Shown: positions 1-13,200 of the stretch, in pieces
Position numbering within the stretch: position 1 is the first letter of the stretch
Layout: every line of letters begins with the position of its first letter
DNA from: Vitellaria paradoxa
Taxonomy: Eukaryota > Streptophyta > Magnoliopsida > Ericales > Sapotaceae
NCBI GenBank assembly: GCA_019916065.1
Contig: CM034233.1
Coordinates: 2,480,001 to 2,544,000, forward strand
Direction of reading: 5' to 3'
Length of the DNA: 64,000 nt
Notes under the pieces: model-generated
What the model saw: only the letters and a program-made list of their open reading frames with translations
Told to the model about the DNA's origin: nothing
Database searches by the model: none
Made by a program: the position numbers and the translations under genes

Positions 1-628
1 CTATAGTCAGACAGAAAATATATGGTTCTGTTTTACATTAATCAGTATCCATAGGCCTTATTGAAGTACATTTACCTTATGCGCGGCTTATTATACTGGG
101 TTAGCTTCACTTTTTAGTATAATGCCCAATTCACATTTGTGCAAATTTCGTTATGTTAGTTTTTACCGAATGCGGTACATTGTATTTTGGACCTTGTTCT
201 ATGGTTTATGGCGATATGTTTGCCAAAACCCTTCTTTATTTATTGCACTTGCAATAGGTTTGAGTTTTGGTTTTAACATCTGCATGGCTCCAGTCAATAA
301 ACAATATTTTTGACTCCAGAATAGTAAAAAAAATTACGAATCAAAGTGGCCCTTCTAATTACCTTCTGGACATTTTTTGTTTGGTGTCACCCTCGTTTAA
401 CTGGTCAAATAGGGCATGCATTGGGTGCCGTGGAGGTTTTTTTTGGTGTGAATGCTTCAGGGATTTTAGATTTTATATGGCATTTAACAAGTGCACTTAG
501 TCCCTTGTGATGAATATAGAATTCAGTGCGATTTGGGAATTATTTTTGAGGTGCTTCTAGGATGATTCAAGATGGAACTGAATCTGACCATAAGGTAACA
601 ATATCAAGAGATGTGCATTACATATAAT

Positions 629-1124
629 GGGTGCGTTTGGTGCACCAAAAATATCTGAAAACCTTTGAAAATCTCTATATATTTTTACACATTTTTACCT
701 TCTCTAAATTCAAAAAAAGTTCAATATCTTAAAAAAAAAAAGTCGATAACTAGAATTCGGTTAATCAAATAGTAAAAATTTTGTCACTATTCTCACTATG
801 GACTCTCAAGCTATTAAATGACACCCACTTTGACTATTTTTTGTGGGGTTGTAAAAACCGTTCCAACGGATTGTAGAAACTGTTCCGACGGAATCGCATG
901 GCTAACTTTTGTTCACACGGTTTTGACAATTCGTTTGGACGGATTGTAGTGTAAAAAAGTCATGACTACCTAAAATTTTGAATTCGTCCAAATGAAAATC
1001 CAATCTGCCAGAACGGAATCTTACTATTCATCTCCAAAGAACACAGTTTGAGCTATGTGCACCAAATACAAAAAATTTTCCTAAATCACATTTTATCTCA
1101 CTTTTTATCACTCCAAACTCACCC
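629..1124. mobile_element. Candidate MITE with GGGTGCGTTTGG-like ends
   Basis: The left end reads GGGTGCGTTTGGTGC. The right end, reverse complemented, reads GGGTGAGTTTGGAGT, an imperfect terminal inverted repeat of about 15 bp. AAT flanks both sides (626-628 and 1125-1127), a possible 3-bp target duplication as for PIF/Harbinger elements. There is no coding capacity. The motif is short and AAT is common here, so this stays tentative. Confidence 0.35.
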
Positions 1125-1323
1125 AATATCTGTCTCTAAACTTGGGCTCCATGGTTATTGATGCTCACGATTTGATAGGCGTTCTTAGAGCTTGACTAAG
1201 GGATTGTTGGTTCAGCTAAATTGATATGAACCTCTCTCAGTCAATGTTTACTTGCTAAAGAAGATATCCCGTTACAATGAAGTATTTCTTTTTCAACTAG
1301 AATTTATATTGTTTATTGTCCAG

Positions 1324-1531
1324 GTTTAATTTTCTCTCTCCAAGTCTTCCTCCCTCCCTCTCTTTCTCTTCTCTCTAACTAATTCTAAAATTCATAGCTT
1401 TTGTTTTCTGGGTAAAGTCATGATGCAGATGACCTTCACACCGATCTCAAACAAAGGCTATGAATTTTAGAATTAGTTAGAGGGAAGAGGAAGAGGGATG
1501 GGGGGGAAGACTTGGTGAGAGAAAATTAAAC
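1324..1531. repeat. Long inverted repeat (83-bp arms, 42-bp loop)
   Basis: Bases 1324-1406 (GTTTAATTTTCTCTC... to CATAGCTTTTGTTT) are the near-exact reverse complement of 1449-1531 (AAACAAAGGCTATG... to GAGAGAAAATTAAAC). By eye there are under ten mismatches over 83 bp, mostly in the CT/GA-rich middle. The loop is 1407-1448. It could be a fold-back transposon, a MITE or a small-RNA hairpin. No clear target duplication is seen. Confidence 0.85.
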
Positions 1532-2553
1532 GTGGATGCTGGATGTATGGATCTTGTTTGAGAATTAGTGATTTGGATTTTGAAGTATGAGATGGATGGA
1601 GTTCTTTGTGTTGAAGAATCAAATTTCTGCACTTTGAAGCACTAGACCCAGGTGGAAGGCAAAAGAATCACACACGTATTAATATATAATCCGAACTGTC
1701 CAGTTTTGTAGAACAGTTTCCTGTTCGATTGATGTGCCAGTTTAATTGCGGGTTGAAGAGTTTTATTTGATTTTGTTTGCATAAATGGTTTGAAGAGCTG
1801 AGTGGACTGTTTCTCAAAACTGTCCCTGGTTTAAACTGTTGAAATGGCTGGTACAATCCGGGTTTGAAAACATCACTATTAGGAATAGGAAGATTGGTTT
1901 TCTCCATATCATCATTTGCTAAAATGTTAGGTTATTTTGTCACCAAAAATAGGAGGGGAAGTTGAGACTTATATGCATATTGGTTTGCAAATTTTAATTT
2001 TTAGTTCGCTTTGTTTTTTATTGCATAGTGGGAAAAGGCTTGGTTTTGGTTTGGTTTGGTGGTTTGTTTTTTATTGCAATTGTTTTTAGGTGATCTTGTT
2101 TGTATTCTGATTATTCCTTTTTTGTGCTATTAATTTGACTGTTTTATATTGTATGCATATTAGTTTTTAGCTTTTGGACTGCTAGCTAGTTTATGGTGAA
2201 GAATTTCCACAGCAGCATAATTTGTTATTCTTGGTGGTATAGAGGAGGCAGTTTTATTTCCACTAGCTAGAGTTGGTCCAGCTGCTGGTGATTATCTTGG
2301 CATGATCATGCATTTCATGGTATTCAAAAAAACTGGGCCATGTATTAATTAAGAGTGAATATGGCACTTAGTCACTGTCATTTGGAGCTGTAAAATATTT
2401 ATTGTATTCTTGAGACATAATACTAATCCTTGAACAATTGATTTTTGTTGCATGATTTTCCTGCATTTAAGGATTTTTAAGCGTGGTTTGTATTCTAAGA
2501 TACTGGAGCTATGGTCGTGAGCTTTTGCATTATGTATCTTATTTTCTTTACAG

Positions 2554-4200
2554 CAAGCTACAGGTGCTTTCCCAGAGTTGGTTCAGTTGGCATCTCTAAA
2601 ACCTTCAATAAAGCCCCTGAGTGATTCTCTTGTCAAACACAATCTGCTTCAGCATAAAGATAAAGACATTAGACTTCTGGTAGCAATTTGTTTCTGTGAA
2701 ATTATTCGGGTCCTCGCACCAAATCCTGATTTCACAGATGCAGTCTTTAAGGTATTAATTTTGATTTGGTGAAATACACAATAAACCTGTTTTGGTGTGT
2801 CTTGTGTGGAATTCCTTTCCAATGTACTTGTAAGTTCGTCAATGAAACTAACACTGCACAAGATGTTCTGGTCTTGCTGCAGGACATTTTTAAACTTTTT
2901 ATCAGTTTATTTGTGGAGCTTGCAGATACGAAAAGCGCATATTTCTCGAGGAGGCTGAAAGTGTTGGAGACAGTTGATAAACTCAAATTTTGTGTGATAA
3001 TGCTAGACATAGGTTCTGAAGATTTAGTTCTCAAAATGTTTAATACCTTTTTCACTGTTGTGAGGTTAAGTTTCTCCTTCCCCCTGTAATTTTTGTCTGG
3101 GATTTTTCATCATTATTCATGTGTCTTTTTCTTGGCCATCATGCATTCAACAATCTGCTGAGTCTGTGTTACCTTGCCTTTAGATCACATGATTCTTTTC
3201 TTCTGACATGAGAATGGAGAAAATTTGAATGATAGGAACCGTTGCTGCTTTATTCACCTCCTTATACTTGCTTGGTGATTTTCTATTCATGTTAAATTTT
3301 CAAGCCGAAGAAACATGACAACCAAAGAATGATGCCTTTTGTTTGGGTATTGTCTTCTTATATATAATATATTATTCCATTTGATGTTAATTTGTACGTT
3401 GAAGATTCTTTTAGGAATGCTAGATTATCACGAGTTGTAGGCTATATTATTAAATTTTTTTATTGTTGATGGCGATGGCAAGGGAGTTAGGATAATTGGC
3501 GGTTATCTTGTTTTAGTTATAAAGAATTAATCATTTGCTCAGAAAAGGCGAGAAAGGGTGTGGGAACTGTTTATTGAACTCGTGATTTATTGGATTCCCC
3601 CCCCCCCCTTTGTTTTGTTTTAAATTATAAATCTACAAGGTCCTAGATGTCAATCTCGTAAAAAGTAAAAATGGTCTTAAGCACTAGTATTAAATAGTTT
3701 TTTATTTTTCTCTGCTATAAAAAATTATTTTTGCTCATAATATATAAAAAATTACTTTAAAAGAGTTGCACAAAAAATATCATTGCTCCTCGTGCTTTAT
3801 TTATAAAGTTTTTGTCCAATCCATTTGAAAATTTGAATAATAACTTCTGAATTCTACCCCTTGTTAGGACTTTATAAAAGGGATTTGCCATGTCAATATG
3901 TTTTATGATATTTTCCACTCTTGTGTTATGTAGGCTAATTTTGTTATAATGTTGTTTTCTTTTACGTGTTGTTATTCTCCTCATTATATTCAATAGTAAT
4001 ATATCTAAGTCAAATACTGAAAGCCAAATAACACACACGCGCTTAGGCCCTTAAGGATATTTTCACTATTGCTTTGCAGGGAACACCATCCCCAAAGTCT
4101 ATTTAGTGCAATGTCATCCATTATGTCTCTTATTCTAAAGGAGAGAGTTTCTCAGCCACTCATTGATGTGATTTTGCGGAATCTTTTGAAGGAGGGAAAG
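2554..4200 (+). CDS. PDS5B: PDS5 exons 2554-2751, 2883-3064, 4080-4200: N-terminal HEAT region
   Basis: These three exons give 167 residues. The first opens in phase 0 after a TTTACAG acceptor and reads [14 protein letters not shown], leading into [20 protein letters not shown]. This is the conserved PDS5 N-terminal segment, where 'KHxDKDVxLLVA' is the family signature. The second ([17 protein letters not shown]) and third ([12 protein letters not shown]) continue the alpha-helical repeats; an AG/G codon is split between them. The preceding ~45 residues, including the start Met, are not in 1-2553, so this is internal coding sequence and not the gene start. The exon numbering of the whole gene is therefore offset by at least one. 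Confidence 0.92.
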
Positions 4201-7200
4201 GTAATTCTTTTGTTAATTACTTAGATGTATTTGTCTGTGTTTCTCAATTTGAAAAGCGTGATCTATTTTTTTTTTCTCCTCATGTTACTTTGTTCATATA
4301 ACTTCACATTGGATTAATGGATTTTAGAATACTGCCCCTTGGCGCGCGGAAGGGGTGGGATAAATTTGCATCTTATTGTCATAGAAGGATAAAATGTGAA
4401 GTTTGTACTAGTCTCTATATTAACATTTATCTTCTTCTAAATTTTATTTATTAACCTAGTGGATTGCGTCTTTGTCATTCATGGAGATGCTTCTTGGAAG
4501 GGAAACATTCAGGAAATACTATGCATGCACTACAGTTTGTATGAAGCTTGCACATGATAGAATACATAGTGAAAATTTGCTTAAGTGTAGTACTAATCAA
4601 TCAATCACACAACCATGAACGGAATAGTAAAGAGACACAAGGATTTAACGTGGAAACCCAAATTGAAAAAAACCACAAGTCTTAAACGAAAGATCAGGAA
4701 AACTCCTTTTACTATATAAGTGGGATTACAAAGTTACAACTATAAACTTACAATCGAGTCCACGATCTTTGCTCAAGTCTACAATGCACCTCACTAGCGA
4801 AAGATCAATCTTCAAATTCTTGAAGATCAAGAAGTACAAATATGCGAAGTTGTTGGCTTGGAGAAGAAGAAAACCCTTGAATCAATGCAGATAGATTTGA
4901 TAATTTGCTCTCTTTGTAGAAATCCTAAGACAAGGTCTCTATTTGTAGAGTACTCAAACAATCCAATTCTTCTTATGATTGTATAGTTTCTTATTTCTAA
5001 AATTTTTTAGTAAACTTTCCAATCTCCTTGAACACTAGGAAATCTTTCTTAAAATATTTCTAACATCCTTAATCATTAGGAAACTTCCTTAAAATATTTC
5101 CAACCTCCTTAATCATTAAGAAACTTCCTTAAAGTAATTCCAACCTTCTTAAGCATTAGGAAACTTCCTTAAAGTATTTCCAACCTCCTTAAGCGTTAGG
5201 GAACTTTCCAAAAATCTTTCAAACCTATACCTTCGACACTTTAGCCAAATGCTTAAAAGTACAAGTTTAAAATCTTTGTTTTGTTTACTAATTTGCCAAT
5301 TACAAAAAAGAACCTTACGTATAATCTATATATGTAGATAGGAATTGGATTCATAAGGGTAGAATTTGGTATATTTGATATTTACTCATTCAAATTGCTT
5401 GACGGCTCTAGTATGAAACTGAGAGGTTGAAGCTATTGGGAATCAAATCATTGCTTCATAAGCGAGTTAGAAATTTTCTGTTATTTTCTAGCTAAAAACT
5501 TTTAATTTAGCTTATCATTGGGAATCATAGAGGTGGTCTAGTCCTTTGTTTACAATGATAACCTGCATCACATTTGTATGCATGGCAACATCTGAAGTAT
5601 ACAAGTATATAGGCTATTAAAGCATGAACAAATGATCACCTATTGAAGCTTTTGGGCTTTGGGTTTGTTAATGGCCTGCAAAGAGAGTGATTCTGGTGAT
5701 ATGAAACTACTCCAGTGAGATAGAGAAGTTTTGCAAGCAGAAGGATGGGAATTGTGAATCACTTCTTTATTGAATTGCTGTTTTCACTATTTCTAAATAG
5801 TATGCTCTTGGTTAGGCTGGTGCTTTTGGGTTGCCCCTCAAAGATTCCTTTTTTATGAGATCACCATTAGTAATCCAGATTAGAGAGGTAGAGGGAAGAC
5901 TTCATTTTTATACCTAAAAGGGAAAAGCAATGAATGCGTCTGTTTGGTTTTTGTTCCATGGAGGATTTTGGAGGATAAATATCTATTTATGGGTGTTATG
6001 AGAAAATTTTGGCTTTTCTATCGTATTTGTGTTCTTCCTATATTTCAATCACCAACACCATGCTTAATCACAAGTGCAACCTTTTGAAATATTCTAATAA
6101 AGCTAATATTTTTGATTTAGTAGAAAAATTTCCACCTGCTCTGGAAAAGATTATTAACGTGGTCTTGTGGTCTATAAAAAATTTTTCGATAATTGATTGG
6201 GATTTTCCTAATGATCAAACTCAAATGGTTCTTTATATGGGTCATGTCACATTATGCTTCCAATCCTTTTTTACATCGGCAATCATTATTTGTTTATATT
6301 AAGGTTTCAATCCCATAGTTGGAAGTTGACCTCCAGGTGCTATGTTAATGACAATTGAGGTACTTTGATTGGAATATATCATATGAGTTTAACTTGAAAG
6401 AGCTATCTGAAAACAAAAAAAATGTGTTTGTCCTTCATAATTACAAAAATCCATAGGTGTATCATTAAATACTAGCAATAACCTGTGCACTTACCTAAAA
6501 AAAAAAAAAAATAACCTGTGCCTACGTCACTTTAAACAAAATTAGTATTAAGTTTTTTATATAGTTGAAACTTTGGACAAAAAGTTTAAATAAAAAAAAC
6601 TATGATAATTCATGAGTTTTAATTTTTTCCCAAAACTTTGCCCTAATAGTTATTACATGTGTTTTGGTTTTTCTCTCTCACCAATTAATTTTTGATAAGC
6701 ATCGTAAAAGAAAACACAAATTATAGTACTTTAATTCGAAAGGTTCAACTTCCTAGAAGTCATAATTGAGCGAAATTTAAGTTGGTATTTTTGATTTGCA
6801 TATGATCTCCACTTTTAAAATATGGTGAAATTTAAAGTACCCAAGTTATTTTGCAAGATAGATGGTAGTGGGGTCCACTAAAAGAAGAATTGAGCGGGAA
6901 GTGATCTCAATCGTTGAATGAAAGAAAAAATAATTCTTAGCCGCTGGATCTTAGTTTGTGAGAGAGATATTTTCAAAAACCGGCTTGTTTTATTATTTAG
7001 ATACTTTTCTAGGATTCCTCACCCAAAGCATATTCTTTGGAAATCATGGATAATTTTCCCCCCCCAAACCAAATGATTAATGTAGTACAAGGATATGTGT
7101 GGATAGTTAGTTCTCCAACCATGGTACCTTACTTGTTGTGCTTAGTGCTTAATTAAGGTACACTTAGTCTAGCATATATGTATCTCCATAAGTTTAGTGC

Positions 7201-10200
7201 CTCTACCCTCAGTCTTTATGAGCTTTAGCTTAGGGTTGGAGTAAGGCCTTAAGGAAAAGTATTCCTCCTCCCATGTGTCATCCTTCTCCATGCGCGTTTA
7301 TGAGGGACTTTTGGATTAGTGGCTTGAACTGGGGTTTTCTAGGGGGAGTCATTATTCACCCGAGGGAGTTAAGCCTTTAGTCAATTTGAGAGAGAGCTTT
7401 GCTACATGACAACATCTAATGAAGTCATGCTTGTTTGTACCATCCCTCCATGATTTCTGTAGTGCTTGAATATACATGCAATGGTCCCTACTACTTCTTG
7501 GAGGTGCCTTTGAGGTGTTGCTTAAATTATGAAGCGCCAACCACTTGGCCTTGTACCACTTGTCCTTAGCACGTGGTTGAGTTGCCCTTAATGGCTTGGT
7601 TTCCTTATAAATAGATCTTTCTCGCTTCTCTACTGAGCATATTTTCAATGGTTAAAACTCAGCTCCAATGCTCCCTCTCTTTCTCCAAACCACCCTAGTT
7701 CTCACTCATCTGCCTTTATTGATCTCCTGCTATCAACAACGTTCAACATTATTCCTAGGAGACCAGAACTACTAGCTTGGTCTCATTTGCACACAAATTT
7801 GTATCTCTTTCATACAGCAGAATATGCTAAATGATATTTACTACATTTCCATATTAGACTTAGGGTTGGTTTGGGAACGAAGAACCAGTTTTTGCGTGCT
7901 ATTCATGTACAGGTTAAAAATTGCAAAAATAAAAAAAATTATGTACAGGTTAAAAAAAGTTCTAATTTATTTTTAAAATAATTTTGTTATATGTACATGA
8001 ATTTTCCTATTTGGAAGCAAATTTTTTTGATGGATGCGAATAGCATGCCTAATAACTAAACAAAAAAAGAAAATCAAAATTTGATTTGAAAAAAAAAACT
8101 GTATAAGAAAACAAAAAGCTAAAAAGAAAAAAACTAGTTTTTCCATTCCCAAACCAAACCTTAATTTTTGAAGGGGTAGACAAAATGCAACCATTTGTCA
8201 CAACAAAGGCTTCTGTGCCAAAAACTTTAAGGTAGCCTTAAGACTAACTACGGTATAAATGTCCCTTAATTTGATTTACATTGATTTCTTTATTTGGGCA
8301 TAAGTTTTGCTTATAATTTATGGAATGTCTCCTACATTAATATGCTCTCATGATTAATGCACATATACAATTGTTGAAGATGTGTCAGGGCCACAAACCT
8401 TTTTTTGAAGCTGTATACTTTGATCCACAGTTCATCTTTTACATGCATTTTCTAAATTATGGCCATCTGACAACTAAATATACCATGATCAAATTGACAA
8501 CTAAATATACCAAGATCAATCCGACAAGCAATATTGGGCAACAAGATTATGGTTTCTTATCAAACATTGGCATTTACAATCATTACACCTCCCTCTCTTT
8601 TATTTTCCTTCTCTTCAGATCCTTGCTTTATTATAATGCTTTGTTGTTTTGGTTTGAACATCTTGTTTCCTTATTATTTTCTTTTACTGGCTAGCAAATC
8701 TTGCTACAACTTTTTCAGGTTTTGCTTTTTCCTATGAAATTATGTGGAAAGTAGTCAGTATTTGTTGAGGCTGCAACTGAACCAAGTACAGCCTGTTAGT
8801 GCACTATTGGCAGTTGGGTTGCTAAGCTTGATTTCAAGCACTCTCAAAGCTTGAATGGGTCCATTTTGTGCATTTTCAAGCTTGCTCATGCGTTTTGTCA
8901 AGTTTCAGCTTGGCTGAAATTGCCCAAACACGGAAAAAAATAAAAAAAAAAATTTTCAACTTAACAAAGCCTTAGTCTCAAACTAGTTTGGGTCAACCAA
9001 GAAAGAGGATGAAAATATAAGGAAAATTAATGCACAAGGAACCTAGGGCAATGAATGATCTAGATGGCTCAACATATTCATAAAAATCTTGCATACAGAA
9101 AATCAGGTCGTTCCAATTTCATTAACTAATGATTATAGATGCTTAGTTTTAAGAAATTGTAACGACGACAATTCTTCCAAAGTGCTTGAGTCTCTAGTGA
9201 AGTTCTGTGTTTGTGTCTCTCTTCTTTGAACTTATTATTAAAGAAAATGTAAATGATGAAATTTGATTGTCCTAACATGAAAGTAATTTAAAGAAGAAGA
9301 ATGGAAACTTTGAGGCATAGATCCGTCCCAAGGATGGTATTTGGGTTAGATTGATTTGGGCCAAATTTATATATCTGTTTTTTTTTTTTTTTTTCCTCTT
9401 TCAAAAATAGGTAATGTAGAAGAGATATTCTTACAAAGGAATGGTGCATGTTGAGTACATTGTCTTCAGACCTTTTGTGTTACTTGTGAGAAGACCAAAG
9501 TCCACATCGACTGCCTCATGTTTATGAGCCTGGATGATTCAAGGTTTGCAGAGTTCATTGACAGTGGCATCCTCCTAGTTGATTTTAGGCCTGGCTTGCT
9601 TCTTATGTGAAGAAGTTAGCGAACTTGTTACTAAGCCACTGAGTTGCCATAGAGGCTTAGTCCATCATATATTGCGGGGAAAATTTCTAAGAATAAAAAC
9701 ATGTTGTGCATAATACTGGGGCACGGCCTATTGTTTGAGGTTTTATTTTTTTTTTATTTCTCGTGATTTTTTCTCCTTCTCAACAGGGTGCATCTGCTGC
9801 TGCTTCTCGGCTTGCTGTTTCTGTCATCCAAGGGTGTGCAATAGAGCTTGAGTACTGTGTGTGTGAATTTTTAACTTCTTGTATAATAAACAGAGATGCT
9901 GCAGGAAGCGAGCTCAAAGAATTTTACCATGAAATTATATATGAGATTTTCCAGTGTGCTCCTCAAATGCTTCTTGCTGTAATCCCAAATTTAACTCAAG
10001 AGTTAGTGGTAAGTGTTCCATGTCATGTCCATTTGACTTTGCAATGCATTATGATTTATCATCAACTGACACAGTGGATAATGTGGATGTGATTTTGCTT
10101 TTCTAGGACATGTTGTATTTTAATCTTGTTTCTATTATTTTGAGGGTAATTGAAAGTGTAATTCAATTTGCAGGCCGATCAGGTTGATGTGCGGATAAAA

Positions 10201-13200
10201 GCTGTTAATTTAATTGGAAGACTTTTAGCACTGCCTGGTCACCATGTTGCCCAGGAATATCACCACCTTTTCATAGAATTTTTAAAAAGATTCTCTGATA
10301 AGTCTCCGGAAGTTAGACTTGGTGCTGTAGGATGTGCTAAAGCTTTCTACACAACCAATCCATTGGGGAAAGACACATTTGAAGTTCTCAGTAAGACGTT
10401 CTGAACCTATGTCTGTCGTGACAGTGTTTTCCTGGTCCTATTTTCCTACATTTCTGGTTACACTTCTTACTTGATGATATTTTGTGATTAACCAGCTGCC
10501 GTTGAGGGTCGTCTATTAGATTTTGATGATAGAGTGAGAATCCAAGCAGTGGTCGTTGCGTGTGATTTAGCCAGGGCTAACCTCAAATCTTTTTCACCTG
10601 AACTAATTTCTAAGGTTACTGAGCGACTTCGCGACAAGAAGGTAATTTTGCTTTTAAATGGTTCCATATGCTTAATTCACTCAATCCTAAGCTGTGTGAT
10701 TCTTAACTATGATTTTGTTCTTTCATGTAGGTATCTGTTAGAAAGAAAACCTTGCAGAAGTTGTTGGAAGTTTATAGGGATTATTGTACAAAATGTTCTG
10801 TAGGTATCATAGCACAAAGCAATGTCTTTGAGCAGATTCCGTGTAGAATATTGATGCTTTGCTATGATAAAGATTGTAAGGAGTTTAGGTAATCTTATTC
10901 ATACTTTTTTGCAGGTTTAGTTGAGGAAAATGTTGTGTAAAATTTGGCATAAGTTTTTTTCTCTGTGCTATTCTTCAGGCCTCAGAACATGGAACTTGTG
11001 CTCGCAGAGGAATTGTTTCCTGCTTCTCTTTCAATTAAGGAGAGGACGAGGCATTGGATCTTGTTGTTCTCACTGTTTAGTCCTACTCATTTGAAAGTTT
11101 TGAATGCTATTTTATATCAAAAACGAAGGTAGTGCTGGTCAAATGTTAGTATCCTTAGATTGGAGAAGTATTTCTTTACATATTCTGTACATTTCAGGTT
11201 GCAAGCTGAGATGCAAATTTACCTGGATCTTCAGAAAAATAAAGAGGTGTAGTAACAAAATCTTCAGTTCTGTATTCAACTTCTTAAAATTGCTATTCAA
11301 TTCTTAGTATATTGTTTATTTGTGTGAAAAAAATATCCGTAAATTATGCAGTCTTCATGATGGGCATTTCAAATGCATCCTCTCCTGTTGTTTTATGTTT
11401 CAAGAAGAATTTCATGTCACTAGGACATGGGCTTGTGTGCAGGTTATACATTTTGTGTTTATGTTTCTGAAATTTTCAGACTGAAGGAGTCGGGACATGT
11501 TTGAAACACTCTGAAGCTTCCTTTATTTACTTATTATCTATCTCTAATGTAAGATGAAATTTCAAATTCTGCATAGCTAAAACTTTTTAGATATGGACAT
11601 TTGAAAATCTTGCACTACCACCAAAAAAAAAAAAAAAAAAACTATAAAAAGGGACCTAGGTGTCACGGGCTGACAACTTTGGCGCGAGTGTGGGCCATGT
11701 GGCACCTCACTTGGATGCTTTCAAGGACATCAACCAAGGACACCCCGCAAGGATCACACTGCATGTACTCGAGTTGCACAAGTTTGCTTTGAGTAATGGC
11801 ACAAGCAAATAGTAATATATTGGCACAACTAAGAATCGCAATAGGCAAATAAGATTGAGAAAAAATTCACTCTGTTAAGGGACATTTCTTTTGTTAAACC
11901 ACATTGAGTTATGTGTTTCTTTTTATTTCTACCCACGTTAAGTTTACTGCCCTGCCTCTTCGTATTACCGACGATTTCGATGCTGTCACTCCGAATTGGC
12001 ACATTTACTAGTTTCCATTGTATATGGCCAAATTACTTTAACTTATTTGCCGTCAACTTTTCTTCCATTGGTGCTACTTTTACTATCTCACTAATAGAAT
12101 TATTCCTAATCATATATATATATATTTTATTTTACCGCACTTTCACTTTAGCATTATTATCCTGGCTACATTCATTTTACCAATAATTTTGAAAATAGTG
12201 AGCTCTCTTGTATAATGGAGAGGATTGTTGCATGGACTGTCTGCTGCATGAAGCTTTTTTTTTTTAAATAGTGGACTCTTGTATTTATTGCAGGATATTA
12301 GCTATGAAGAAATGCAAAAGAGAATTCAAGCATCCGTTGCAAAAATGTCAGCATCGTTTCCGGATTCCTCCAAAGCAGAAAACTGCTTTCATAAATTGAA
12401 TTTACTGAAAGATGGTAGCATTTTTACCACATTGGAGCAATTGTTGGACGAAGTGACCATAGAAAGAGCCCAGACGACAAGAGTAAGATGTTTAGAAGAC
12501 GCATTAGTCTTGCTTCATCATGAAATACAGCATGTTTCATTGTTTTGCATTAGATGGTGTTACAAATTTAAAAAATGAATATCAGTTTAGTTTTTGGGTT
12601 TTTGATCATATTTTTTAGGTGGCTTCTTTTTGGTATGTTGTTTTTCTTATAATAGTCAGTTGCAAACTTGCTAAATTAGTATGAATTTTCATGTCCTTTT
12701 TCATGTTTTGTTCTAGAATATTGTTTTATATTGTTATTTTCATGGGGAGCATAAGTATCATCTGAGAGAGTTAGAGATGCCTGACGACTTACGGGATTAT
12801 TCGAATGGATAAATCGCTGTAAACTGGAAAGTACCTTTTTGGCCTAAACTTAAATAACTTGCCAATTGACCCATGATATGGACAATGTCTAATTGGGTGT
12901 CGCTATTTGCAGTCCTACCTTTCTCCACGTAACCCAATTAATCCATGCATCCTATGTTTTCCCTAAGCAACCCAATAATTTTTCCATGAACCCACAAATT
13001 GCACCTAAAGTTCCAAAAATATCCCTTCTGCCTCTAAAACCCTTAAAATATTAGAAACCCCATAAAATTTAAATATTTTCAGTAGATACATGTCGAAATT
13101 TTGCACTTGTTTCGGTAAGAGACCGTTGAAATGTTATATGGTCATTGAAAAAATTATCAAAACAGCAAAAGCCTATTGAAATGTTTTAATTTTTTTGGTA

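Larger units (their letters stand above)
1..2553 (+). other. PDS5 intron (5' part cut by window edge)
   Basis: No exon is visible here. The stretch holds a candidate MITE (629-1124) and a long hairpin (1324-1531). The remainder is AT-rich unique-looking DNA ending in a pyrimidine-rich tract and acceptor at 2551-2553. Confidence 0.75.

Noticed and set aside
2747..3055. 102-codon minus-strand open frame over a PDS5 exon
   Set aside because: It overlaps the well supported plus-strand exon 2883-3064 and has no recognisable domain; it is a shadow frame.
7352..7648. 98-codon minus-strand open frame in a PDS5 intron
   Set aside because: No domain or family recognised and no splice context; possibly part of an old LTR, but nothing supports a gene.
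10804..10888. Splicing at the GTATC at 10804 in PDS5
   Set aside because: Reading through keeps the conserved [14 protein letters not shown] segment and phase; splicing would delete it.
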